A stretch of 64,000 bases of DNA from Apostichopus japonicus (taxonomy: Eukaryota; Echinodermata; Holothuroidea; Aspidochirotida; Stichopodidae), in the NCBI RefSeq assembly GCF_037975245.1, contig NC_092564.1:26642984-26706983 (forward strand). The letters run 5' to 3'. Below, piece by piece: positions 44,641 through 56,290 of the stretch (position 1 is the first letter of the stretch; every line of letters begins with the position of its first letter). Both the position numbers and the translations under genes were made by a program. The notes under the pieces were generated by a model, which saw only the letters and a list, made by a program, of their open reading frames with translations, searched no databases and was not told the origin of the DNA.

Positions 44641-46149
44641 CTATAAAAGTCAAATGTCATTTGAGTTCAGCAGAGGTCAAAGCATGAAAAAATTTGTTAA
44701 TCATGATGTTTCTAATTAACGTCATACTTGGTATCTAGACCTAGATGAGAGCAGCTCTAGTTAACAGTGGTCTAGTTAATACTGGATATGATGCCCTGTG
44801 CACATTTCACATCAAATGTCCTCATATAAAACGGTGGCAAGGAATCACTTAAGTTTGGTGGCATTCTAGTTTTAATATTCCACTTCACATTGAGCGGTTT
44901 TTAAAACTCCACCAAAGATCAGCGCAAGAAGACTAATTAAATGACTTTTTTCCAAATTTTTAAGAACCAAAAATCCGGGGAATTGTTGTACATATATGCT
45001 AGACTCCTTGACACGGGGACGTCACTCTGTTCTATTGGTGTGATCCAAGCAGAATTACCCTTAACTACAGAATATTTTATTATTTAATAATTCATTTCTC
45101 TTCTTGTGTATGATATATACTTAGTCATGCTCCATCATCATAAGAGCGTGGATATGATTTAGAAAAAAAACAGGAACGGAAAAAAACGGACAATAACCCT
45201 GTCAAAGTTCTGAATTCTGGCTCACACTTTCACGTGCTACATGGCAAGCCTCATGCAGCCCATTTTGTGCAAATGAGATGCCTGGAACAGCTCCGATTGC
45301 CAAAAATGCAAATTGAAGTGATTGACATTCGTGCGAATCGTATTTTCGTAAGTTCTCCAGCCAAAACACGTCTCCGTAAAATAAAACAGTAAGAGTACAA
45401 TTCCCGTTCATGCATAACGAGATGCGACTCGCTGCTCGTACGGCCATCCTACGTGCGGCTATCTATATTCTAACGGCAGAGCAGCAGGTGAATTAATTAC
45501 GTCAGAGTGGGGCCATCGGATACTCCTTGAGTGGTACGCTGGAGGCTGGCCAAGGAGTAGTCAAAAAAAGAATGAAGAAATTTAAGAGAAAACAAAAAGT
45601 GCACAAATCGTGGTACAGGATTGAGGGGCTCCTTACAAGAAGAAAGGGAAGAATGATTAATAAATGTGAACAATGAAAGTAGCCCACGCCAAGAGAGGTC
45701 AGTTTCTGCAGTGAAAATCTGCAATATAATAAGAACTTTTTAACCTTTAACCTTTCTTGTACAGGGGATATGGAGTATTTCAGCATGTACCCAAATCCCC
45801 CATGTCCCCTCCTACATTTATTTTGGTAGATCAGGTAATGTGACACTACTAGCCACTTGAAGTACCTGTTTGGGGTAAATAGACCAGTGAAGAGATACGA
45901 AGGGTGATGTACCATTTAAACAGCTTGCTTCATGAGTTTGTTCAGCTTCTGTTCATTCCCTTGTTAAAAGCAAAGGGAATCTATGCTTGGGTGATTTTTG
46001 GCAAATAAACACGATAACAAAAAAAGTACAGGATAGTTACCTTCATAGGATCCATCTTAGTGAGCTCAAAAGTCCTACTTTTGCTTGTGGAAGGGGAGGG
46101 GTAGCGGAGGGGAAGGGGTGGGGAAAGGGAGGGGAGGGAGGGAAGTTTA
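44641..46149 (+). other. Intron sequence, no supported exon
   Basis: It starts with a GGTCAAAGGTCA-family remnant (AAGTCAAATGTCATTTGAG, about 44648-44700). Otherwise it is unremarkable, with a G-rich tract at 46090-46142. Confidence 0.4.
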
Positions 46150-46640
46150 AGGGCATTTGAGGTCAACAAAATGTCACAATCTGAATACCTTGTAAATATG
46201 ATTAATTCAAAAGTAAAGCTTGGATGAACTTCATACCTTTTAGTCTAGGTAGATGTACTTTAGTACCATTAGGTTTAAAAACTTTCATTTTCATAGCAGT
46301 CAGTTAAGGTCATTTGAAGTCTAAAAACCTTTTTGAAACTGATATCTCAAGAAGAGAACCTTTGATTGTTTTTATAGTATGCATGTTGATGTTCCATATT
46401 GGGTAGATGAAGCCTAGATTGTTTAAAGAGGGGTCAAGGATCTTTCGAGATCATTGGGATGCGGGGAAGGTTAAAAAATAAATCAGAAATTTGCTGGCAT
46501 AATACCTCAAGGAGAGAAGAATGGATTATGTCATACTTTTGCATGATGATGAATCACCATGTTGAGTAGATGAAGCCTAATTTTGTGCAGTGTAGTGCAT
46601 ATGTTAACAGTGAAATCTTCAACAGTGGTCAAAATATGAA
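46150..46640. repeat. Dispersed 'GGTCAAAGGTCA' repeat family, cluster 4
   Basis: Units repeat 'gcatttgaggtcaac', 'ccttgtaaatatgatta', 'gggtagatgaagcct' and 'ggggtcaaggatctttcgag'. This is the most degenerate of the clusters. Confidence 0.5.
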
Positions 46641-46704
46641 AACCACATTTTGATAAATGGTTACATCCAATGAATGACTAAGTGGCAACATGACTTAGTA
46701 TAAA

Positions 46705-47916
46705 CTTTGGCACCTCTGAATAAAAGAAAATGGTATGTTAAATTGGAATTTTAGTTGGTCTCTGAGGATACAGTGGTACAAACTGACCACCCTACCTTTC
46801 TTCTTTTTTTCAAAGGCCAGATTTGCCTGTGGTAAAGGTGTTTCAGAAGCACATGGTTATTATTGTAAATCATGGCTTTTCAGTGTTTTGAAGATCACAG
46901 TCAATTGTCCAAGATAAAGCTGTAGATTGAAGAGCCAAATTCTGGAAATAAATTAGAGCTTGCGTCTTGTTTGGATTCCCGTTCTTGATTGGGTCACAAT
47001 TGACAAATACAACATCTCACTCCTTCTTTCACACACACACATACATTTAACCACACACACACATACACACACATATTATATGATCTGACACTTAGTTTGT
47101 ATTCCAGGTAATTCCTCGCAATTGAAGTACTCTGCTCACTATTTTCTGTCTTTGCTCGTCCTACCATCGGTATCCCCCCCCCCCAAAAATATCGATGGAG
47201 TTAATCATTCCGTTTTCTCCTCATTACGCCAGTGACAGATTATTCACCTGCATCTCTTAACGTATCCAATAGTGCTCGTCCCTTCCGATCGGTCATTCTA
47301 TTCCGAGTAACGACGGAAGCAGTTTCGCTTATAATACGGCAGGCTTCCATCCACGCACTTCACCGAAAGCCTCGTTCGCTTTTACAGCGGGTACACAAAC
47401 TGCTGAGGGAAACATCTAAATTGACGATATTTCTGACAGTGCATTTCAAATTAAAGCCTTCTAGATTACAGAGAGGCTGTCTTCATTTGTGCAGCAGGCA
47501 GCGAGCGAGTGGCAAAATTTACTTTGTGCGTAGTGAATTAGCAGCCGGGCATGCTGTGAGTTCATTATGTACACGTTCCTCAGGGGAGCTTTGGCACCGC
47601 TGAATAAAAGAAAATGCTATGTTAAGTTGGAATTATAGTTGGTCTCTCAGGATACAGCACTGGTACAAACTGACCACCCAACAATGTCTCTTCTTCTTTT
47701 TCAAAGGCCAGATTTGCCTGTAGGTAAACATGTTTCAGAAAGCACATGGTAATTATTGTAAATCAAGACGCTGCTTGTAAATCATGGCTTTTCAGTGTTT
47801 TGAAGATCACAGTCAATTGTCCAAGATAAAGCTGTAGATTGAAGAGCCAAATTCTGAAAATAAATTAGGGCTTGCGTCTTGTCTGGATTCCCGTTCCTGA
47901 TTGGGTCACAATCGAC
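46705..47916. repeat. Pair of 0.3-kb direct repeats flanking 0.58 kb
   Basis: Copy 1 (46705-47004) and copy 2 (47589-47916) share CTTTGGCACC, CTGAATAAAAGAAAATG, TTGGTCTCT.AGGATACAG, CAAAGGCCAGATTTGCCTG and TTTGAAGATCACAGTCAATT in order, and end at GATTGGGTCACAAT.GAC. Copy 2 has a 20-bp internal duplication (TTGTAAATCA repeated). The spacer has one 123-codon open frame (47232-47603) with no domain I recognise. It may be a tandem duplication or a small LTR-like element. Confidence 0.7.
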
Positions 47917-50900
47917 TTCATTTGCATAACTTGCATAGGAGTTGTCGTAGGTGTTCGACAAGAGTTGAGCTCTTGAAGTCATCGCTCCATATCTGTAAGC
48001 TGTGTGAAGTAATAATAGCAGCAGAAATATTTAAATATTTCATAATACAGTGCGTTTGTGCGTTGGGAAACTGTTCGTCTCATCGAGTACCATTTCCCAT
48101 GCATTTTCCCATACGTTGATATAATCTAGAGTTACATGTACAGTGTCTCAAGTTCACCTTATTCAATACCAAACTAGTGTTGATGAATATGCGCATATTC
48201 AAGTAATTTCCCGTATTGTGTCATTACGCGTTAGTGGGCTCTGCTACACCTTCTGTGCGAGGACGGTGGCGTAGTCACTCGTGAATGTGATACTCTGTTT
48301 CATCATATGTGCAGGGTCTGATTTCCAATTTCTAGCCACACAACAGTGAAGCAGTGCTGCGTCAACACAGGTTTCCCACCTTCTAACCAGGGATTTTTGT
48401 CCTAACCAGGACAGTGTACAGTGCAGTGTATAGCAGTGTGTACATATATACTGCAATACCCAGTACTGTATCTTTGAATTTCACCACCAAGGTGTGATAT
48501 ATTTGCCTAGGCTCAGTATACTATTATAACCTAGAAACTGTATCTGATGCATGAAACTTCCCGTCCTTATAAATGCAGTAGTGCTTTCACTGCCCTCGAA
48601 GTTGACCACCTAACTTAAAGACGTTGTCGTACCATAAGGAGATAAATGTGCCAAAATGTTCACTAACAATTTGACATTCACATCCACAGTCAAGCTGAAA
48701 AACTGAACATGTGGAGCTTTTATCTGCATGTAATGAGTTGCACATGTCTCTCTCTCTCCCTTGACTATTAGATGTTGTTTTTGAGGCCCCCCACCCAATC
48801 CCCCCCCCCCACCTTTTTAGGTCATTTATTTGTTTCTCTTTTATACATGTATCCTGCATACATACATGTGTCGATATACCATAACTTGCAAATGGTTACA
48901 TTCTTAATTTCAGTGCACCCTTCAAATGACCCTCTGTAAGGTCACTACCCTCTCCGAATCTACCAGTCAGAAATCCCACATGGAATTTCTGGCCTAACAT
49001 CCAGATGTAATCAGCCACGCACGCACCTTTGGAGCCGACATTCCGCAGCGAGCCTGACTGCTGAGGGTCTAACTTGACCGAAATCTGACCTGTGTCAAGG
49101 GAAATGCATGTATTTTACAGAGTAGCATATTGTACATTGATAAACCTCTAACTTGGTTAATTCAGAATTCAATTTTTTTTGTCACTGTTCACCTTTTAAT
49201 TTAAAGCTATAGATACAAACTTGATTGTACAACAGAGCTGCCTGCAAAGTTTAGGCGTTTCAATGGGGACTGAGCCACAACCCACCATACTCCCTACCCT
49301 TAGAATGCATGAAAGCTACAGCTTTGACTATGGACATCAACAAGCTTAAAAAGCCTTATCGGAAAATTTTCAACCTGCAAAACTCCCATGACCATATGGG
49401 TTGCGCCACTAGTTTGCGAAGTAGCAGTATAACACTTATCAGCTGCTGTGTTTCATTTGGACCCTGCTAAATATGTTGAGATAAATTTTTTGCCTAGGGG
49501 AATTTTCCCTTTTACTCTTTCAGACATTACACACTAGGCTCTACTTTTGTGGAGGTCTTTACGATCTCCAATGACCCTGCAATTGAAGCACAGTTAAAGT
49601 GATACTGCAGTGGCGCACAGGGTGACAATTTACATACAAAGCTACACTAACATTAAAAAACAGGTATTCGGAGGCATTCACAAGAAAGTACAACCAAAAT
49701 TTATGACAAAATCCACATCTTCGTTTGGTCGCACAATTTGAGAATTGGACCGGCATTTGAGAAGTACTCAACTTGAGCCACTTGAATATCCCTTTAATAC
49801 AACAAACTTTCAACATATGTTTTGAAAGCCTTTTAGTAAGAGTACAAGATTTTGCTGGTAGTTTTCAAAGTCACGGGGTCGTTTGCAGCTAAAGTGGCAA
49901 AAGATTAAGTGTTATGCACCAACAGGTTTTGTAGAGGATGTACAGAGCGTTAAGTCAAACCCTGCCAACCAATAATATAGTTACTCTGGTCTTCAATTTC
50001 TACCCTGCACCTGCATCATGTTGGTGACCCTCTAGTTTTGCGAATGCTGGGGTCCCTGGGAAAGCTGGTCTGCAGGGGGGAGGGGGAGGTATCCCGTCTC
50101 ACGTTAGAGAATTTTCTTTTCAGTAATTGAGGGTGCAACTTAATTGCAAAATGTCGTAAATTTTTGCAACTTTTGAAGGTAATTTGTGTACAAGGTTTTT
50201 TTCCACTTTTTCTCTCTTTTCTTCCAAATTTGTTGGAGATACCTCCAAGAAATTTTTGGCGACCACAAGATGGGTCGTGGCCCTGACTCTGAATAACAAG
50301 GACATCATTCAGACTGTATTAGCTGGAGTCAAATGTAGGATGATTGGTTTTACATACTGCAGATCATGTATTTGGTCGGTCGATCATCCAGGCGCCCCCC
50401 CTTTTTTTTGGTGGTCCGAGAATGAGAATAGTATTGAATTTAGTCACAATATAATCTGAATTTGTCATAAACAACTAGTCGTCCTCTTCCTCCGGATCCA
50501 CCGGCTACTGTAAGAGTAACTCTGCCTCTAGGTCAGTAAATCAGTTAACCCATGTAAATATGCGACGTTCCGTTCCAACACACATACGTTCTACAGCTCT
50601 TGTAAGTTTTAACTGTTGACTCACAGATACACCGACCCCTCCATCATTCCCCACTTGTAAATCCACCATCATTGCTGGTGTGAAATGAGCAAACCAGTTA
50701 GTTTTGAGGATTGTTTTTGTTTAACAGATCTGGTGATCCTGAGGGATACCCCTAAAGCTCGCCCTTGCCCCTTGCACCCCCTGCATCTCTAACATTGATC
50801 AGAGAAAACCTGCAACCTTGTGTTCTGTTTGATAATATTGTTTGAACAGCACAAGCTTTCATAAGATTAAACAACTATTGCATTTTACAGAATTTTGGTT

Positions 50901-51897
50901 TCTTTTTTTCCCTTCTCATTATGAGAATAGCCTGCCTGTGTTTTATCATCAATTTATAAATAAACAAAATTCAGCATATACATCTGTATCCTGTTTAACT
51001 AACGCTGTAAATAAATAAACAGTGCTTGGTCAACCAAGCGAAATATACGACCAACTTATGAGCAGGCGTTTCAGTATTGCACAGTGCTGGATTGGATGGA
51101 TCGCTTGATGGACAAAATGCCGGTCACCTATGAAAAAAGTCAAATTTGCTATATTTTTTCGAGTGAAAACCTGTGGACGAAAATGTAATTGAGTCCTCCG
51201 TTCTTGTCATTTGTTAAGAGTTGTATGCGTTGTATTTATCGCTATGGTTGCAACAGTGTGAGATTCAGTGATAGGTGTGTTAATAATCTACATAGCTAAA
51301 AAATTTGAGGGTTTAAATTTTTGTTTTTCATCATGAAAACTGTAACAATTTCCGGCTCTCAGTAAACCATTTGCATTTGTATGGCAATTTTAAACAATTT
51401 CTGTATATATGTAGTGTGCAACATGAGACCCAGGTTGTTATTCCCTTGCTTATAACATATACAGAGAAATGATAAGTTAGCATTTCTGGAAACGAAATGT
51501 CAACATGGAGCCCGCAGGGCTTAGCATGCCTAGGTCTATATATTATATGGTAAATGGACCAACATCCATTATGGTGTTTAGAGTAGTAAGCACATAATTG
51601 CTTTTAGATTGTAAATCACAGCTATAGCAGTGCACATATCCTATTCCAGTATGTCACATCATCATCTAACTAACAACAGTACAAGAAATCTGTATGGATC
51701 TATAGGCAGAAATAACTCTCAAACAATATTTTCTGCAGTTAGTCTTAGAACTCACAATATTTACTCTTGTTTTTTTTTGTGGGGGGGGGGGAGGGGAAGG
51801 ACAGGGAGAGGGATTGGGAAGATTTCATTGGTAAGTGAAAATCAAATTATTAATGATTTAATCGTTTCCCCCCCCCTTTTTTTTTTTTACTTCACAG
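47917..51897 (+). other. Intron sequence with one decayed DIRS end
   Basis: At about 48910-48990, AGTGCACCCTTCAAATGACC, 'taaggtcac.accctctccgaatctaccagtcaga' resembles the inner half of a DIRS left repeat. C-rich runs lie at 48788-48812 and 51869-51877, and G-rich runs at 50077-50090 and 51780-51800. No exon is seen before the acceptor. Confidence 0.4.
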
Positions 51898-52170
51898 AGC
51901 CACCTGTCATCTTACAGCCTTTAAAGCTGGTGACCTCTGCAACACGTGGCAGAAAGCTGGTGTTGAAATGTGTGGCCAATGGGACACAGCCTCAGCATAC
52001 GTGGTTGAAAGATGGTGAGAGGGTGAAGCAAGGTACACAATTCATTCTCAGGGAGGATGGTTCCACTCTAATGGTACGGATGCCGAGAGGAAGCGATGCC
52101 GGGGTATACCAGTGCATCGCTAGCAACATTGCAGGTGAAGCCATGTCACAGACGGAGGTCCGATTTTTAG
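51898..52170 (+). CDS. Ig/FN3 receptor gene exon: Ig domain 5
   Basis: One complete Ig domain in a 273-nt exon, phase 1 at both ends, with acceptor TTTTACTTCACAG and donor G/GTAAGA. It has the I-set pattern: PPVILQP start, first Cys in LVLKCVANG, Trp in HTWLKDG, then GSTLMVRMPRGSDAG and YQCIASNIAGEA with the second Cys, and a hydrophobic G strand. It resembles the membrane-proximal Ig of Robo, CDON or DCC-type receptors and is followed directly by FN3 exons. It is the best-conserved exon in the window. Confidence 0.92.
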
Positions 52171-52281
52171 GTAAGAGTACCTCCGCTGATCTCAGATGGG
52201 TTTAAAGTACCCTGATTTCTCAGTTTAATCTTGATTTAAAATCAGTTGATGTTTTATTTTTTTTTTATAGTCACAAATAGT

Positions 52282-52282
<1 letters not shown>

Positions 52283-52328
<46 letters not shown>

Positions 52329-52342
52329 TATATATATATATA
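52283..52342. repeat. (TA)n microsatellite
   Basis: TA run with two GATA interruptions, directly downstream (minus strand) of the hammerhead-bearing element. Confidence 0.9.
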
Positions 52343-52372
52343 GTAAATCAATAAAGCATAACACACCAGAAA

Positions 52373-52430
52373 AATTCCACTTCACGACCGGTTTCGTCCT
52401 TTTGGGACTCATCAGGCGAAGGTAGGAATC
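52373..52430 (-). ncRNA. Predicted type I hammerhead ribozyme
   Basis: Minus strand, 5' to 3': stem I strand CUUCGC (52421-52416), core CUGAUGA (52415-52409), stem II GUCC/GGAC with loop CAAAA (52408-52396), GAA (52395-52393), stem III ACCGGU (52392-52387), then C at 52386 before the cleavage point, then GUGAAG (52385-52380) pairing fully with CUUCGC. Stem I extends beyond an internal loop (UAC against U) by a second helix, GAUUCC with GGAAUU. All catalytic-core bases of the hammerhead consensus are present. The very short palindromic stem III is typical of retrozyme, satellite and Penelope-type hammerheads, which are thought to work as dimers. It should self-cleave in a minus-strand transcript. 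Confidence 0.88.
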
Positions 52431-52508
52431 GAACCCGGATCTGTGAAGGGGCTCTAGTTAAGTTCTGTGAAGGGGCTCTATAGGTCCTCAATGAAAGGTA
52501 CTTGGCCA
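52425..52508 (-). promoter_or_regulatory. tRNA-like A and B boxes upstream of the ribozyme
   Basis: On the minus strand TGGCCAAGTACC (52508-52497) resembles an A box and GGTTCGATTCC (52435-52425) is an exact B-box consensus match, about 73 nt apart. Between them CTGTGAAGGGGCTCTA (plus strand) is repeated twice. This is an internal Pol III promoter layout. The B box overlaps the outer helix of ribozyme stem I. The A box is the weaker half. Confidence 0.5.
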
Positions 52509-52700
52509 TCCAGGTCACGAAATCTGCCTCAGAGTGCATCTTCTTGCTTTAAACGTACACTTAAACCTCCTATCAGTTTTCATGCTGAGCTTCAAGGGGT
52601 GGACAGGTTATCTCAAATGAAGCAAACTGGCTTAAGGGATCAACAGGTTATCTCAAATGGTGGCAAACTTGGCCAATTTCTCAAAACTATTTCAGCAGAA
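52437..52700 (-). mobile_element. Body of a hammerhead-bearing retroelement, limits unclear
   Basis: The stretch upstream of the ribozyme has short direct repeats (TCTGTGAAGGGGCTCTA twice; GACAGGTTATCTCAAATG and AACAGGTTATCTCAAATG). No RT frame is visible, so it is non-autonomous or a fragment. Its 5' boundary cannot be set from one copy. Confidence 0.35.
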
Positions 52701-53548
52701 CTTTGATAAACAATGTCATGTAATGCTCAACAACTATTAAAGGGATTTGCTAGCTCAAATTTGGTAAAATGTGTCTATATTTCACATAGGAAGACTGTTC
52801 TTTCTGGATTTTTGAAACACTTTGGTTTAAAATTCTATACTGTAAAATCCTTACCAGTGACCATGTCCACAAGGGATTGCTTATGTACAAATCTTTTTTG
52901 GTTCTCATTTAATTCTTGGACAGATTTAATTCACTTTCTCTACATTAGTCAGATAGTTGTATTGAATTTTGAGCAAATTATAATGGCAAGGAATCACAAA
53001 GCCCAACTGGCTTTCTGGTTTGAACTATATATGATGCTGTGTGTTTTTGCAGTCATCGAAAGACCAATGCACTTTCATTATACACTGTAATTCTATTGAC
53101 TTGTTTTGATCAGGATAAGTCCCAAATTACCCCATCCTGGCATTTTCCAGGTAACCAAGCATGAATACCCAAGCTAAGGTCACGGTCAATTAAATTCTAT
53201 AACAGTTTACCAGTGAGTAGTTTCTGTTGGGTGTAGCCTTATTGTGATGCTAGAGTGTTAATATATACTGTACCTTTAGCTAGGTCAATGGCAAATGCAA
53301 CAGGAATGATGACCAGGTGCTTGCTTTGGAGAAGCCCACCCTCCCATCAGATTGGTATCAGATTGGCATCACATTGGCAATGTGACAACAATATATACAC
53401 AGTGATTGTTGAATAGATGATATCGTTGAATCGCATTGACACAAAAGTTGTGTGGTGTTAGGAGGCCTACTAGGTGCAGTATAAACTAAGATTTATTGAC
53501 ATATCATAGAATGATTCTAGATAGAATTCAGAGAGTTTATATAAATTG
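52701..53548 (+). other. Intron sequence, nothing recognised
   Basis: One open frame at 52713-53090 (125 codons, ATG start) has no domain or splice support that I can see. Confidence 0.4.
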
Positions 53549-53597
53549 TCCTTTGTTGTTGCATATATATATATATATATATATATAAATCAAAATT

Positions 53598-53643
<46 letters not shown>

Positions 53644-53657
53644 ACAACAAAGGACAT
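53549..53657. repeat. TA-rich perfect-ended hairpin
   Basis: GTCCTTTGTTGTTGCATATA on the left and its exact inverse TATATGCAACAACAAAGGAC on the right flank TA runs and a short centre (AATCAAAATTTG). It forms a long hairpin and may be a tiny palindromic MITE or a TA-expanded inverted repeat. Confidence 0.8.
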
Positions 53658-54695
53658 TAGAGTGCCAGTTACATGATACTCTGGCTTTTTTTCCAGTTAT
53701 TACAGTCATATGTTTGGAATGCTCCTTTAAGGCTGAATAGTTTATGATCTGTTACCCCCATTCCCCTAACCCCCACCCCCTAATTCAGGCTACATGTTAA
53801 TATTTCTAGTTCATCGACCAAAACATGAAAGAAAAAAAAGGCTTTATAAAGAGCACCTATGGATGGCATATCTTATACCATTAAATTTGCAATGCATTGT
53901 GAACTTGTTATTTCAGTATTAGGAGGGGCAGTAGTCTACAGTATTTCTTTTGTTGGACTAGGTAGTCCAGCCACTTTCATTGATGAACTGCACTAATATT
54001 GAGTGAGCTATTTCTCAAAAAAGTAAATTTGTAAAGAACGCGACCCACCTGGGACTGATTCTGGTTTCTAAGGGTCTTCAATTAACCTTAAGAAAATAGA
54101 AGTAAAAAGAAAAGCAATGTTGAGCCTACACTCTTCCTTTAAGATGGGATATGCTGGTCAAAACCTGAATGATCTAAATACTGATGCAAACCAGTTGAAC
54201 CTTTAATGGTTAAGCTTACACCAAGCAGTAATTTGCATTGAATCCTAAATAATGACATGATTGAGTATCAGTGTAATATAATGAAACATTGTCAGATCTC
54301 ATATTTTGGGTTATCGCTGATGACAGGAAAGTTGATACATAAAATTACATATTTTTTCTGTACAGGATATACAACATTTCATCATACTCTGCTTTCAGGA
54401 TCCAAATGATTGGCATGCTTTGCAAAATCACAGGAAATAATTTATCCTCTTGTTGCATCTGGCAAAAATGCTATGTAAAATAGTCTGAAGAATAGCCAGG
54501 TTGCTATGTAGAGATGAATTATGCAAAGATATATCAGAGGTTTTGCATACAGAATCTTTCTATGTTTGATGCATGTGTGTGTATGTGCGTGCATTTGCAT
54601 ACGTAGGTACGTACTGTAGGTGTGTGGGTGTGTGACACCTGCCTACAAAACACAGCACATGTTTTAAACGATTTGTTATGGTTCCTGTCCAATAG
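53658..54695 (+). other. Intron sequence, nothing recognised
   Basis: AT-rich, with a GT-rich block at 54570-54640 before the next acceptor. No repeat family is recognised. Confidence 0.45.
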
Positions 54696-54824
54696 GAAAC
54701 TACCCAGCTCCACCCCAAGACCTCTCGATAAGCAATGTCACCAGCACCTCGTTCGATGTGCAGTGGAGTGAAGCAGAAAGCGGCATATTTTTCTACTCTG
54801 TCCTCTACTACAAGTATCCACATG
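54696..54824 (+). CDS. Ig/FN3 receptor gene exon: first half of FN3 domain 1
   Basis: The acceptor is GTCCAATAG (short pyrimidine tract) and the donor G/GTAAGT, phase 1 at both ends. The 129-nt exon opens with the FN3 start PAPPQDLSISNV, then the B strand TSFDVQW with the conserved Trp, and the C strand FFYSVLYYKY. The domain is completed by the next exon. A split after the C strand is common in FN3 receptor genes. NVT is a sequon. Confidence 0.85.
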
Positions 54825-55789
54825 GTAAGTGCAATTTAGCTTCAAATTTGGCAGAAATCCCGGTCGGGGAGAAATCCAGCCCTTGATTCAAGATGGTCTC
54901 CTCAACCCAGAGGCCAGAAATGCCTTGTCAGTCACAGGGCAATTGTTTACTCTCATTCTTTCCAGACTAGCAAAGGTAGAGCTGAAAAATATGTTTGGGA
55001 GAGAGAGGGTGGGGGTAGGAGGGGATAGGGAGAGTAAGGAGGGTCGGGTGCTTTAAATTTGTTTGAATCATCTGTAGTTCAGCACATCAGAAGTTCCACA
55101 CATTTGCATAAAAAAGTCTCCCCCTTATCATGCATGACACAACACACATCTGTTAATTCCCTTTAGAATGGATGCTATACGATGACCTAAAACTATCAAC
55201 ATGTGTCTGTACCCTGTTTTCTTTTTTCTTCACTTCTTTTTGGCATGGCCGGGTATTTGCAAGTTTAAAATTTTGAAGGAAAGGTTGAAACAGGTAGGTC
55301 AAAGGTTGGTCTCTATTAAGAATAGTAAGAAGGTGATGGCAGGATGGTGTAGCAGTTTAAGTGTGTCAGTCCTCCCCACCCCCCCCTGCCCCAACCCTGC
55401 CCACTAGGTTTTCCAAAATAATAAAGAACCAGATACTCTTTGATCTGTTCAAATTTGCTATGCAGTTTTGTTGAGTGGAGTTGTCCATCTATGTGTCTGG
55501 TATTTGTTGTATGCAAAGTTATGGAAATGGGAAGTGGCTTTGTTCTTTCAATAGGATTTGAAACAGCTTCCGTTGGCTCCTTATCCTTGGAATTAAACTA
55601 TAAACTCAACTTGACCCCAATTGGACACCAATTTTAGCAAAAAGACTTTTAGGTTACTTTTGGTCATATAAGCACAGATGATGTAGTTTTGGGCTTCTGG
55701 CAGCAACTTACTAGGTCTTATTCACTGAATGTCGACAGCTGGTTGTTTCATATTTTGCAACTTAATTAATTTATTGATATATTTTTAGC

Positions 55790-56290
55790 TCAAGTACTTG
55801 AGCTTGTGTCATGGCAATACATGTGGGTTCCATCTGTCCATCTGTCCATATGTTAGCAATGGTTGAAGGGTTACTGCTCACTTTTACTAAATTGTTACCA
55901 AAACTTCGTGAAATTGTAACATACATTAAGAGAGTCACAATATCATCAACCAAAAGTAGGTCAAAGGTCATTTGGGTTTCATGAAAGGTCAGCACCATGA
56001 AACCAAGCAGAGAGCCTACCCCACCCCCCTCCCCCTCCCCTCCCCCTCCCTCATAGCTGGGGGTGTGTTATATTTGAGATTTTTTTATCAAACTTGGTCA
56101 CAGTGGTCAGCAGACGATTGGTCGTAACAGGTGTACTGATTATGACAGTCATAGGTCACTTGGAGTCAAAAGAGGTGGTCAGAATGGGTCAAAACAGTAA
56201 AAGAAATATGACATAAAATTGCATGGTAGTCAGTCCTATTAGGGTTTATATTTGGTCAAACCTGGTCATAGTGATAAAACATCTGTATAG
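55790..56290. repeat. Dispersed 'GGTCAAAGGTCA' repeat family, cluster 5
   Basis: Diverged units with AGGTCAAAGGTCATTTGGG (55958 onwards), 'aaacttggtcacagtggtcagcag', 'cataggtcacttggagtcaaaagaggt' and 'aaacctggtcatagtgat'. The first unit has an exact AGGTCA-A-AGGTCA. Confidence 0.6.

Noticed and set aside
44459-44687. Arg-rich and Phe-rich frames over the TTC/GTC run
   Set aside because: Artefact of a trinucleotide repeat inside an intron.
47232-47603. 123-codon open frame between the direct repeats
   Set aside because: Basic, low-complexity composition with no domain. It may be part of a repeat interior but not a supported gene.
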